Counted from the stretch's first letter, positions 29,860 through 39,323 are shown. The stretch is 64,000 nt of DNA from Candidatus Rokuibacteriota bacterium (GCA_003220535.1 QHSU01000096.1:20038-84037), one strand, 5' to 3'. Notes: generated by a model not told the origin, from the letters alone. Translations and numbers: made by a program.

Positions 29860-31314
29860 ATGCACAGGCCCGTACGGTTTGCCGATGACATCGAGCCGCT
29901 GGTGCAGTTCATCGAGGAGACCGACCCCAGCCGGATCCTCGAAGCCACCCTGAGCAAGCTGCGCGAAGGCCTGTCGGTCAAGAAGCTCCTGACCGCGTCG
30001 GCGCTCGCGGTCACTCGTTCCTCGGACTTGCCGCCCGGCCACCATGGCGGGCCGCTGCACCCGCTCGTCGGGCTTCATGCCCTGCACAACACCGTGGAAC
30101 GGGTGTCGGGTGAACAGCGGTTCCTGCCGATCCTTCAGCACGTCGCGCTGTCGAACAAGCACATCAATCACCCCGGCATGGGCCCGTACATCCTGGCGGA
30201 CGCCGAGCCCGTGGATTCGGGCGGCGTCGAAGGCACGAAGAAGGCGTTTTTCGCCGCCGTAGATCGCGGCCTGTACAACGCCGCGGATCACGCCTTCCTC
30301 TACCTCTGGGACAACATCCCACATGCCGCGGCGCTGGACCTGCTGCTGACCGTGGCGATCCCGAAGAACATGCTCGACGATCACTACTTCATCTTCCCTA
30401 TGTTCACGTGGCGTGCCCTCGACTGGCTGGGACGCGAGTACACGCCGTTCCTGATGCGCCCCGCCGTCCGGTACGTCAGCCGGTTCCCCACGCCGCCTCC
30501 GCTGCGCGACATCGAGCCGCTACTCGAGGAGTACGAGCTCCTGAAGCGCCCGCTGGGGTTCCACACGAGCCCGGATGAAACACCGGCGATCGGCCTCCTG
30601 GGCGAGGCGATCACCGAGTGCGATACCTATGCGGAGATCCCGAGGATACTCGCGAAGGCCCTCGCGGACGGTCTGTCGCTCCAAGGCACAGGCGAAGCGT
30701 TGTCGATCGGGGCCGCCGGCCTGTTCATGCGATCGCTCACGGGGAATCCGATGGACGTGCACCTGCACACGGGCGCGAACCTGCGCCGGTATCTCTTGAA
30801 GCTGGACGGTGTGAGCCTGCGCAACAAGCTGCTGGCGCTGCTGACGTGGCACACAGGCCCCGAGGTGCGCTCGACGCAGAACCGCATGGAGCCACCGCCC
30901 CAGCCGAATCCGGAGGCCGTCGCCGCGCTGCCCCATCGCACCCAGGCCGCGTTGCTGGACGCGCTCGAGGAGAGCATCTACACGCAGCCGCCGACCGACT
31001 GGTCGAAGGTCACCAACCTCGGGCAGATGCGCGCGGTGCCCGAGGTGAAGAACACCGTGAACCTGGCGCAGCAGTATGCCGACCTCGGGTACGACCCGGA
31101 TGCGCTCATCAGCCGTCTGGCCACGATTGTCGTGCACGACAACTTCACCGAGATGCACGCCTTCAAACACCATCAAGCCACCTTCGAGGAGTTCCACGCC
31201 ACGCGCCTTCCGTGGCGCTGGCGCCATCTCGTGAGCGCAGCCCAGGCGTCGGCCATCTCCTACGGCAAGAACATGGAAGTCTACGAGGAAGCGATCGAGC
31301 TCCTCCACGCGTAG
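29860..31314 (+). CDS. His-rich conserved-looking protein of unknown function
   Basis: 484 aa: GHHGGPLHPLVGLHALHNTVERVSGEQRFLPILQHVALSNKHINHPGMGPYIL...; good coding character; operonic with next gene. Confidence 0.85.
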   Translation: MHRPVRFADDIEPLVQFIEETDPSRILEATLSKLREGLSVKKLLTASALAVTRSSDLPPGHHGGPLHPLVGLHALHNTVERVSGEQRFLPILQHVALSNKHINHPGMGPYILADAEPVDSGGVEGTKKAFFAAVDRGLYNAADHAFLYLWDNIPHAAALDLLLTVAIPKNMLDDHYFIFPMFTWRALDWLGREYTPFLMRPAVRYVSRFPTPPPLRDIEPLLEEYELLKRPLGFHTSPDETPAIGLLGEAITECDTYAEIPRILAKALADGLSLQGTGEALSIGAAGLFMRSLTGNPMDVHLHTGANLRRYLLKLDGVSLRNKLLALLTWHTGPEVRSTQNRMEPPPQPNPEAVAALPHRTQAALLDALEESIYTQPPTDWSKVTNLGQMRAVPEVKNTVNLAQQYADLGYDPDALISRLATIVVHDNFTEMHAFKHHQATFEEFHATRLPWRWRHLVSAAQASAISYGKNMEVYEEAIELLHA

Positions 31315-31320
31315 AGGAGA

Positions 31321-32100
31321 ATGGCCATGCCCTTCTACGAACGAGGCCCCGTCCGTATCCACTACGCAGAGGTCGGCTCCGGCTTCCCCTTGCTGCTCAT
31401 CCCGGGCGGCGGGCTCAATTCAGCGCTCTCATCCTGGCAGACAGCCTCGCCCTTCAACCCGATGGAACGGTACAAGGACGACTTCCGCTGCATCTGCGCT
31501 GACCTGCGCAACGCCAACCCCGGCAAGTCCAGCGGCCCGCTGGAGATCGACCGCCCCTGGGACGCCTACGCCGACGACCAGCTCGGGCTGATGGACCACC
31601 TCGGCATCCGTGAGTTCATGGTCATGGGCTTCTGCATCGGCGGGCCGATGATTCACAACCTTATTTGGCGGGCACCGGAGCGCGTCGTCGCGGCCGCGAT
31701 GATGCAACCCAGCGGCTTCAGGCCTGAGATCCCGGACCTTTTCTACCAGAACAACATCAAGGGCTGGGGGCCGCCGCTTTGCGAGAAGCGCCCCGACGTC
31801 ACGATGGACATGGTCCATGACTTCCTCACCAGCATGTACACCAACCGCGCCGACTTCGTTTTCACCGTGTCGCGCGATTTCGTGCGCTCCATCCAGACGC
31901 CGCTGTTGGTCGCGCCTGACGACGTGCCCGCGCACCCGTACAAGGTCGCGATGGAGGTGGCCAGCCTCGCCCCGAACGCCGAGGTGACCATCTATCCCTG
32001 GAAAGATTCGCAGGAGCATATCGACGAGGTCGTGGAGCACGCGCGGCGCTTCCTCAAGGCACACGAACCCGTCACAGCCGGGCGTCAAGGACGAATCTAG
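31321..32100 (+). CDS. alpha/beta hydrolase with Cys in the nucleophile-elbow position
   Basis: VRIHYAEVGSGFPLLLIPGGGLNSALSSW...DQLGLMDHLGIREFMVMGFCIGGPMIHNLIWRAPERV; GxCxG instead of GxSxG. Confidence 0.9.
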   Translation: MAMPFYERGPVRIHYAEVGSGFPLLLIPGGGLNSALSSWQTASPFNPMERYKDDFRCICADLRNANPGKSSGPLEIDRPWDAYADDQLGLMDHLGIREFMVMGFCIGGPMIHNLIWRAPERVVAAAMMQPSGFRPEIPDLFYQNNIKGWGPPLCEKRPDVTMDMVHDFLTSMYTNRADFVFTVSRDFVRSIQTPLLVAPDDVPAHPYKVAMEVASLAPNAEVTIYPWKDSQEHIDEVVEHARRFLKAHEPVTAGRQGRI

Positions 32101-32367
32101 CCTGGATGAGCGCAGACGGAACAAAGGCCCTCTGTTGAAGTAACGCCGCGGAATGCAATCAGCGCGCAATAAAATCACGTACTCGAATTCTGCAGGCTCG
32201 ATCGGGTCCCGTTGGGGCCACCAAATTGTTTTCGTTGATGTTTGATGGCTGCGTGTTCGAGTCGCGTCGCCGACCGGACTCAGACACGAAGCCGCATCTC
32301 TCGTTCTCTCCTCGTTAACTGCTCAGGACGGCGCTGAGCTTCGCGCAGCCGCTCAGGAGGTGACGTG

Positions 32368-33483
32368 ATGGCCAAGGCAGGCTTCCGCGTGCTCGACAGC
32401 GATCTCCACATCATCGAGCCGCCGGACCTCTGGGCCCGTTACATCGACGCGCCGTTCAAGCATCGGGCGCCCCGGGGTCTGGCCGATTGGGTGCTCGATC
32501 TCCGGATCGAAATCGATGGAAAGCTGATGCCGGCGGATGTTGCCTATTCGGGCACGGCTCGCGGCCGGTCCGCGCAGCGCGACCGCGAGCGCTTCCGTCC
32601 CTTCCACGATCGCGGGTGGGACGCCCGCGCCCAGCTCGACGCGATGGATGAGGAAGGCATCGACGTCGGCGTGATCTATCCAACGCGAGGGCTCTTCGCT
32701 CAAGGGATCGATGGGATGGAGCCGAAGTTCGCCGCCGCCATCGCGCGGGCCTATAACAACTGGCTCTACGACTTCTGCGCCGCCGATCCCGCTCGGCTGA
32801 TCGGCGCCGGCATGATCTCGCCGTTCGACGTCGACGATGCCGTGGCGGAGACCCGCCGCTGCGTGAAGGAGCTCGGATTCAGGGGGATCTTTCTCCGCCC
32901 CAATCCCGTGAACGCGCGCAACTGGCACGAGCCCTACTACGGACCCCTCTGGAGCGAGCTCGAGGCGCTCGACGTGCCCCTCGGGTTCCATGAGGGATTG
33001 GGCGCGCACCTGCCGCAGGTCGGTGACCGGTTCGGCCGAAACGTCATGCTACGGCACACCGTTTGTCATCCGGCCGAACAGATGCTGGCGGCGGTCAGCT
33101 TCTGTGGAGGTGGAGTCCTCCACCGGCACCCGCGCCTGCGCGTGGCGTTCCTCGAAGGCAATGCGAGCTGGGCGCCGTTCCTCCTTTGGCGGATGGACGA
33201 GCACTACGAGTGGCTCGGCGACGTCTACGCGCGCGAGCTGACGATGGAGCCGAGCGGGTACTTCAAGCGCCAATGCTTCGTCTCGGTCGAGTGCGATGAA
33301 GATCCGGTCACGGGCGTCGTCGAGCTGATGGGCGCGCTCAACATCGTGTTCTCCACCGACTTCCCACATCCGGATTGCAAGTATCCTGGCGCCGTCGCGC
33401 GCTTTCTCCAGCTCCCGCTGTCCGACGATGTGAAGCGCGCGATCCTCTGGGACAACACGGCGCGCTTTTACGGACTCGCCTGA
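32368..33483 (+). CDS. amidohydrolase-2 family protein (ACMSD-like decarboxylase/hydrolase)
   Basis: MAKAGFRVLDSDLHIIEPPDLWARYIDAPFKHRAP...AMDEEGIDVGVIYPTRGLF...RLRVAFLEGNASWAPFLLWRMDEHYEW...NIVFSTDFPHPDCKYPGA. Confidence 0.93.
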   Translation: MAKAGFRVLDSDLHIIEPPDLWARYIDAPFKHRAPRGLADWVLDLRIEIDGKLMPADVAYSGTARGRSAQRDRERFRPFHDRGWDARAQLDAMDEEGIDVGVIYPTRGLFAQGIDGMEPKFAAAIARAYNNWLYDFCAADPARLIGAGMISPFDVDDAVAETRRCVKELGFRGIFLRPNPVNARNWHEPYYGPLWSELEALDVPLGFHEGLGAHLPQVGDRFGRNVMLRHTVCHPAEQMLAAVSFCGGGVLHRHPRLRVAFLEGNASWAPFLLWRMDEHYEWLGDVYARELTMEPSGYFKRQCFVSVECDEDPVTGVVELMGALNIVFSTDFPHPDCKYPGAVARFLQLPLSDDVKRAILWDNTARFYGLA

Positions 33484-33726
33484 AAGGGCGCGCGCACCGT
33501 CGTCACACGACGGCCACTCCCAGAGCCGTGAGCTCCCGCTGGATCCCGGACAACGCGCCGTCGCGGTGGGGACCGGCGACCGTGCCGTGAGGAGGTTGGA
33601 TGTTCCGGTAGTCAGACAGAACCTACTCCCCGCCACCGTCGCCCGCGAGCGGGGCTCTCCACCCGCCCGCCGATGCGTTAGGATCTCATCCCGAGGGGCC
33701 AATTTGGTCGGCCAGCAGCAGCTCGC

Positions 33727-34506
33727 ATGAACGATATCTTCTACCTCGTGTCGAGCTTCTGGCTCGGCGCGCTCCACGCGGCGACACCGGGCCACGGCAA
33801 GACAATCGCCGCGGCCTACATCGTCGGGGCGCGCGGTCGCCCGATCGATGCGTTCGTGCTGGGAATCTTCGTGACGCTGTCGCACACGAGCGGCATCGTC
33901 CTCGTGGCGGCCCTGGCGACGTTTGGCTCCCCGTCATTTCTCCCGCAACGCATCGAGGCCTACATCTCGGTGCTGACCGGGCTACTGGTGATCGGCATCG
34001 GCCTGTGGCTGCTCCGAGTCCAGGCCAGACCCCGGTTGATGCAGACGGCGCCCGAGCACTCCCACGAGCGCCATGTGCACGACAACGCGGACCCGGCTCC
34101 GCACGAGCACGGGCCGGGCAGCGGCTATCATCGGCATGGCTGGGGACCCGCGCACACCCACGACGTCGCCTTCGACGCGGCGCAGAGGCCGAGGCTCGCC
34201 ATCCTTCTCGGGCTCGGCATCGCCGGAGGGCTGCTCCCCGATCCCGGCGCGCTGGCGATCCTCCTGGCCGCGCTCGCCAGCGGCAAGATGATGCTCGGCC
34301 TCTTCACGGTGCTGATCTTCAGTCTGGGATTCGCCTGCGTACTGGTGGCGGTCGGGATCGCGGCGGCGCTGGTCGGCGACCTGGTGCTCACGTGGCTTGA
34401 CAGCCGATGGATCGCCTGGCTGCAGATCGCAGCCGCGGCATTGATCGTCCTGGTGGGGCTCGTCCTCACCGTGAACGCGCTGCGAACGCTCGCTATCCTC
34501 GCGTGA
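33727..34506 (+). CDS. NicO/RcnA-type nickel/cobalt transporter with His-rich loop
   Basis: SFWLGALHAATPGHGKTIAAAYIVGARGRPIDAFVLGIFVTLSHTSGIVLVA...HSHERHVHDNADPAPHEHGPGSGYHRHGWGPAHTHD. Confidence 0.94.
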   Translation: MNDIFYLVSSFWLGALHAATPGHGKTIAAAYIVGARGRPIDAFVLGIFVTLSHTSGIVLVAALATFGSPSFLPQRIEAYISVLTGLLVIGIGLWLLRVQARPRLMQTAPEHSHERHVHDNADPAPHEHGPGSGYHRHGWGPAHTHDVAFDAAQRPRLAILLGLGIAGGLLPDPGALAILLAALASGKMMLGLFTVLIFSLGFACVLVAVGIAAALVGDLVLTWLDSRWIAWLQIAAAALIVLVGLVLTVNALRTLAILA

Positions 34507-34525
34507 TCGGCGCCACCGCGGTCCT

Positions 34526-35551
34526 CTACCGGATCTGAGCCCGACTGGCGTCGAGCCGCCCCACCCAGCCGCTGAGGTCGGTGTACCAGACGTTGTTCGC
34601 GGCGTCGACGGTGATGCCGAAGGGGCGCGCGTCGGAGCGAGGCAAGACGAACTCGGTGATGGTGCCGCCGTACACGCGCCCGAGCTTGTGGCCGCGCAGC
34701 TCCGTGAACCACGCCGCGCCATCGGGCGCGACGGCCAGGGCCGTGAGCCCCGCGCTCGGCGTGGGCACGGTGAACTCCTCGAACCGTCCGCCTGCGAAGC
34801 GCCCGATCTTGTTGGCGGCGATCTCCAGGAACCAGACCGCGCCGCCAGCGTCCACCGCGACGTCACCCAGACCACTGACTCGCGTGGGCACGTCGAACGC
34901 CGTCTTGTCGCCACTAGGCGAGATCCGCAAGAGCTTGTTGGCGTTCTGCAGCGTGGCCCACACCGTCCCTTCGCGCGCCACTGTGACGCCGAACGGCGCG
35001 GCGTCCATCGGAGTCGCCGGGGTGATCGATCCCAGGACATGACGCGTGAGTCGGCCGTCCTTGAGGTGCGTCACGCTCACCAGGCTCGACTCGGCGAACC
35101 ACACGTCGCCATCAGGAGCGATCGCGAGCCGGCCCAGCCTCGCCACCGGCGCCGAGAGTGGGAAGGAGGCGATGGTGCCGTCGAGTGACGCGCGGGAGAT
35201 CCGCTGCTTCGGCGCTTCCGTGTACCAGGCGCGGCCGCCGGCGTCGATGGCCAGACCGAGCGGCTCGACGCTGTCCACGCCTTTCGGAAGCTTCTGGATA
35301 TGTCCATTGCGCAACAGCCCGAGGCTGTCCGAGGCGTCGAGCGTGAACCAGACCGTCCCGTCGTGCGAGACGGCGATGCCGACGGGGATGTCCGCGGGCG
35401 ATAGCCGGAACTCCTGAAATCCCCACGAGCTGTACGTCCCAGGGCGCCAGACGAGCACGCCGACCGCGAGAACGACCACGATGGCGATCGTCAGCACGAG
35501 CCACAGAGGCCACCGCCAGCCCGGCGACGGCTTGGGCACCCCCACGCTCAC
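34526..35551 (-). CDS. Vgb/streptogramin-lyase-like beta-propeller, N-terminal membrane anchor
   Basis: WRWPLWLVLTIAIVVVLAVGVLVW; repeats such as PVGIAVSHDGTVWFTLDASDSLGLL, PLGLAIDAGGRAWYTEAPKQRISR, GRLAIAPDGDVWFAES. Confidence 0.88.
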   Translation of the reverse strand: MSVGVPKPSPGWRWPLWLVLTIAIVVVLAVGVLVWRPGTYSSWGFQEFRLSPADIPVGIAVSHDGTVWFTLDASDSLGLLRNGHIQKLPKGVDSVEPLGLAIDAGGRAWYTEAPKQRISRASLDGTIASFPLSAPVARLGRLAIAPDGDVWFAESSLVSVTHLKDGRLTRHVLGSITPATPMDAAPFGVTVAREGTVWATLQNANKLLRISPSGDKTAFDVPTRVSGLGDVAVDAGGAVWFLEIAANKIGRFAGGRFEEFTVPTPSAGLTALAVAPDGAAWFTELRGHKLGRVYGGTITEFVLPRSDARPFGITVDAANNVWYTDLSGWVGRLDASRAQIR

Positions 35552-36723
35552 CGCGGCGCAGCCCGAGGAACGCGATAGTGGGAGCGCGCCACACGCCTCA
35601 CCGTGAGTCCGGCGGCGATGAACAGCAGCGCGAGGAAGGCCAGGCCACCGGCGACGTCCACGAGGTCCAGTCGCCCGAGCGGGCTGCCGCCCTCGCCCGC
35701 GCGGCGCAGCAGCTCTTCGTGTGAGGTGAGCGCGAAGCCGGCATAGACCGTCGCGGGATTCAGCGGATCACGAACGAGCAGTCCCGCCCCGACGTGCGCC
35801 GGGAGGTTGTCGCTCGAGAGCTCCCAGCGCTGACCACCATCGGCACTTCGGTGCACGCCACGGTCGGTGGCCATGAGTATCACGTCGTCCACGACCGCGA
35901 CCGCACGTGCTACGACCGGCTTGTCCGGCACCGACGCGCCGATGGGTCGCCAGCGCTGCCCCTGATCGTCAGTGCGGAACACCTGACCGGTCGCGACCGA
36001 CCAGAGACGGTTCGCGTCGGACGGATCGACCGCGACGACCTCGATACCGCTCGCGGGAAGTCCATCGCTACGGAGCTGCCAGCTCCGGCCCGCGTCGATG
36101 CTTACCCAGAAACGCCCGCCGGCGAGGACGTACACGTGTTCCGGATGGCTGGGCGGCACTACGACACTGGCGGCGTACTCAGCCCGGATCCCGTCACCGA
36201 CGTTGATCCACGACGCGCCCCAATCGTCGCTGCGATGGAGACCGCCCCAGCCCGCCAGATAGACACGTCCGGCGACTGATCCCGACACCAGGGCTCGAGC
36301 GGGTATCGACCCGGCGGGGAGCCGCAGCGGCGACCACCGATCACCGTCGCCGCGGAAAAGCGCCGAGGCTCCTGCGACGAGCGCCCTCTGGCCGTCGACG
36401 TCGAACGTCACCGCGAAGCCTGGGCCGACCAGCACGTCACGTGCCTCGATCACCCAGTCGCGACCCCCGTTGCGCGAGCGCGACACGCCCGTGTCCGTCG
36501 CCAGCAGGAGGTGATGTGGATCCACCGGACTGACGGCGACCGCGAGCGCCGCGCTCACGAAGCTCGCGGGATTGACGTGCAGCCAGGTGGCGCCGGCGTC
36601 GCGTGTGCGGAACAGCCCGCCCCACGCGCTGGCGTCGTGCGCCGGCGCGTCGGCCCGAGACAGAGCAACGACCAGCAGGAGCACGCCGGCGCCGACTCGG
36701 TGAGGCGTGACGTGGGAAGGCAT
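35548..36723 (-). CDS. BNR/sortilin-like beta-propeller protein with C-terminal TM anchor
   Basis: Repeated FRTRDAGATWLHVNP, SRSRNGGRDWVIEA, HRSDDWGASWINV, FWVSIDAGRSWQL, FRTDDQGQRWRPI, HRSADGGQRWEL; C-terminal LAFLALLFIAAGLTV. Start trimmed to MPSHVTPHRVGAG. Confidence 0.88.
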   Translation of the reverse strand: MPSHVTPHRVGAGVLLLVVALSRADAPAHDASAWGGLFRTRDAGATWLHVNPASFVSAALAVAVSPVDPHHLLLATDTGVSRSRNGGRDWVIEARDVLVGPGFAVTFDVDGQRALVAGASALFRGDGDRWSPLRLPAGSIPARALVSGSVAGRVYLAGWGGLHRSDDWGASWINVGDGIRAEYAASVVVPPSHPEHVYVLAGGRFWVSIDAGRSWQLRSDGLPASGIEVVAVDPSDANRLWSVATGQVFRTDDQGQRWRPIGASVPDKPVVARAVAVVDDVILMATDRGVHRSADGGQRWELSSDNLPAHVGAGLLVRDPLNPATVYAGFALTSHEELLRRAGEGGSPLGRLDLVDVAGGLAFLALLFIAAGLTVRRVARSHYRVPRAAPR

Positions 36724-36737
36724 GAGAGGAGCGAGGC

Positions 36738-36766
36738 CTGGAGCCCGTCGTCCTGACGGGCTCCAG
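36738..36766. terminator. perfect 12-bp stem inverted repeat in intergenic region
   Basis: CTGGAGCCCGTC-gtcct-GACGGGCTCCAG between MBL gene and propeller gene. Confidence 0.6.
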
Positions 36767-36786
36767 ATCCTCTTCAGCAACCTACG

Positions 36787-38001
36787 CTACGGTGAGACGG
36801 TATGAGGCGGGGCGTTCAAGTTGACACACAACGTCCTGTCCGGGCTGGCCGGCACGTGCGTGGTCTTGCCCGGCGCGAGGATCAGCTCGGCCGCGCGCGA
36901 GCAATTGCCGTTCGGGATGTTCCACCAGTTGGCGGTGAGGGGGTACGCGGCGGTGTAGGCGATTGGCTCGTGAGCCGAGACGCAGTTGTTGAAGCTGTTC
37001 AACCGCGACGTGAGGACGTAGCACTTCTCGTAGGCGAGGAACTGCTGGATCGTGTCCGTCTGCTGGATGTTCGCCACGAGCCAGTCCCTGATGCCCGTCC
37101 ACGACGAATAGGTATCGCTTCCGAACACCAGTTGGCCGCGCGCGGTGTTGACCTGCAGGAGCTGCGACCCGTAAGTGTGGCCACGGAACGCCGGGTGGAT
37201 CACCAGCCCAGGCGTGATCTCGTGGCGCCCGTCGACGATCTTCGCCTTGCCGTGGAGGACCTTGCCCAGGATCTCCTGGATCGTCTGAGGCGGGTAGCCG
37301 CAGACAGGTGTTCGCGCGCACGCCTGGGCCGGGGGCCCGACTTGCGCGCCGGTCATCGGATCGACGGTGTTGACGGCGCGGATGTGCCCGGCGTTGAAGT
37401 CAACCGGGTAGTTGAGGAAGAAGTCGATCTGCTTCAACTCCTCCTTCTGAATATAGGCCACCGCGTCCGGGAATTCGCTCAGCTGCCCGGCGTGGTCCCA
37501 GTGGGCGTGGCCCAGAACGATCTGTGTGACCTTGTCGGGGTCGAGACCGATGGCATGCATCTGGTCCCGGATGCCCTTCCAACAGCACGAGGTGTTCCAG
37601 TCGAAGATGTACGCCAGCTGCTTCCAGCCGGTGTCGTACAGCGTGATCTTGCCGTCCGGGCCCTCGATGATCCCGACGTTCACCGGCAAGTTCACGGTGG
37701 TGTTGAGCCCGGCCTTGTCCGGCTGGAAGCCGCCAAAGGGCACAAACATGAACCGGCTGCTTTCCACGATCCACGCCGAGTAGAGCGGCGCCTTCTCCGC
37801 GCGCTCCACGTCGCGCAGGAGCTGGTCCGTGCTCTCGAACCCGCTCCGCAGGGTTTGCGGCGGCAGCTTGCCCTGGCCGTTCTCCTGGTCGCGGTCTTCC
37901 TTGTCGTCCTGGCGCGCCTGGAGGACATCGGCGCCGCCGAGGCCACCGACTACTCCGACGAGTCCCACGATCATCGTGACGCGTAACAGTTTCCGAATCA
38001 T
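36787..38001 (-). CDS. MBL-fold metallo-hydrolase (AHL-lactonase-like), signal peptide
   Basis: MIRKLLRVTMIVGLVGVVGGLGGADV; ITLYDTGWKQ; IVLGHAHWDHAGQLSEFPDAVAYIQKEEL; LVIHPAFRGHTYGSQLLQV; LVFGSDTY. Confidence 0.92.
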   Translation of the reverse strand: MIRKLLRVTMIVGLVGVVGGLGGADVLQARQDDKEDRDQENGQGKLPPQTLRSGFESTDQLLRDVERAEKAPLYSAWIVESSRFMFVPFGGFQPDKAGLNTTVNLPVNVGIIEGPDGKITLYDTGWKQLAYIFDWNTSCCWKGIRDQMHAIGLDPDKVTQIVLGHAHWDHAGQLSEFPDAVAYIQKEELKQIDFFLNYPVDFNAGHIRAVNTVDPMTGAQVGPPAQACARTPVCGYPPQTIQEILGKVLHGKAKIVDGRHEITPGLVIHPAFRGHTYGSQLLQVNTARGQLVFGSDTYSSWTGIRDWLVANIQQTDTIQQFLAYEKCYVLTSRLNSFNNCVSAHEPIAYTAAYPLTANWWNIPNGNCSRAAELILAPGKTTHVPASPDRTLCVNLNAPPHTVSP

Positions 38002-38086
38002 CGATCCGACCTCCCACGAACGCTCGCTCGACTGATGCAATCTTGCGTTTTACATCTCGCCAAGCTGTTGCGGCATTACTCCTTTC

Positions 38087-38656
38087 TCAGTTCGGCGGGA
38101 ACTCGTTTGGCCAGAACTTGCCCCCGACCTCTCTGATTTTGTCGCTGCCCTCCTGGCTCTTTGGATAGGCGGCGAGCAGGTGCTCATCACGGCCGTCCTT
38201 GAACATCTTGATCGCCTCCGCTGCGGACTCCTGGAAGAGGCGGACGGCGGCCAGATATTGCTCGTGATCGCTGCGAAGCGATGTCGGTGGCGAGAGCGCG
38301 CGGATGCGGGTCTCCGCGCCGCGATAGGCGACGAGGGCCTGTTCGATCCTCGTCTTGAGCTCGGCACGGCTCAGGTCATCGGTCTTGTAGAGAATCTGAC
38401 CGAGGCTCATCCGCATCAGGCTGCGCTCGACGTCGCCATGGATCGGCCACATCGCGCGCATATAAGCCTCTTCGGCGGGGTCGAGCGCGGGCCGGGATGG
38501 TTGCGGCGAGGGGCGAGGGCTGGCGACGGTTGACGGGCCGGTCACGGCGCGACTCATAGCGAACGTCACAACGCCGACGAGACCGAGCGAGACCACACCC
38601 AAGATTGCCAGCCTCGGAGTCATCCAGCGCTGCAGGCCAACTCCAGCTGTGGACAT
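38087..38656 (-). CDS. hypothetical membrane-anchored helical protein
   Basis: 189 aa, N-terminal TM (LAILGVVSLGLVGVVTFAMS), Pro-rich linker, helical domain. Confidence 0.65.
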   Translation of the reverse strand: MSTAGVGLQRWMTPRLAILGVVSLGLVGVVTFAMSRAVTGPSTVASPRPSPQPSRPALDPAEEAYMRAMWPIHGDVERSLMRMSLGQILYKTDDLSRAELKTRIEQALVAYRGAETRIRALSPPTSLRSDHEQYLAAVRLFQESAAEAIKMFKDGRDEHLLAAYPKSQEGSDKIREVGGKFWPNEFPPN

Positions 38657-38763
38657 CGTCGTCTCCCGCTCAGAAACCTACAGTGAGCCCGGGGAGAAGA
38701 TCGGCGACTGTCAACCGCGTTGTCAATATGTAACTCTTACAGTGAGCGCCGCCAGACTTCGGC

Positions 38764-39279
38764 TTGACCTCGCGCAGCGGGACGGTCTACGCTTCAGGCG
38801 CTGTGCGACGGGTCGTCATTCTCCTCGCCGGTTTGTTGCCCGCCCTGATGCCCTCCCCTGCGACGCCACAAGGACCACTCCCGATCCTCCGAGGCATCGT
38901 CCTGATGGCGAACGGGGAGGGGCGCGCGTACTTCGAGGATCCGCAGACCAGGGCTCTCGGGGGGTACGCAGTGCGGGAGACGGTCGGGGATAGCCGGATC
39001 GAGCAGATTCAGGAGGACCGAGTCGTGCTGCGGCGTGGAAGCGAGCTAGTTCAGATGCTGTTCGGGACCCAGTCGCCCCCCGACAACCCTTCAGTGCAGG
39101 TGACGATGCCGAGCCCCGCGGCTGTGCGCCCGCCTACGGCCCAGGCGGCTCCTGGAGGCCGCCCCATCATCGGTAGTGGTCAACCGTGGCTCGACACGCT
39201 TGGCATTCCGCCCGAGGCCTTCTCGCGAGCCATCGAGCAAGCCCTCCCGGCTCAGCAGTCGACCAACCTCCACGAGTAG
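38764..39279 (+). CDS. exported GspC/PilP HR-domain-like protein
   Basis: VRRVVILLAGLLPALMPSPATPQG leader; LRGIVLMANGEGRAYFEDPQTRALGGYAVRETVGDSRIEQIQEDRVVLRRGSELVQMLFG resembles HR/GspC domain; actual start probably ~38800. Confidence 0.7.
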   Translation: MTSRSGTVYASGAVRRVVILLAGLLPALMPSPATPQGPLPILRGIVLMANGEGRAYFEDPQTRALGGYAVRETVGDSRIEQIQEDRVVLRRGSELVQMLFGTQSPPDNPSVQVTMPSPAAVRPPTAQAAPGGRPIIGSGQPWLDTLGIPPEAFSRAIEQALPAQQSTNLHE

Positions 39280-39323
39280 CGGCCAGACCGGCATCGGGCC
39301 CCGACCGCGACCGGTCCTCGGCC

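Noticed and set aside
32195-32290. Possible complete tRNA gene (GGGTCCCGTTGGGGCCACCA and GTGTTCGAGTCGCG nearby)
   Set aside because: No convincing acceptor 5' strand, D-arm or anticodon arm could be assembled; treated only as a possible 3'-end/att relic.
33495-33600. Reverse-strand scrap RNIQPPHGTVAGPHRDGALSGIQRELTALGVAVV*
   Set aside because: Looks like a C-terminal gene tail, but I cannot assign a family; too short to support.
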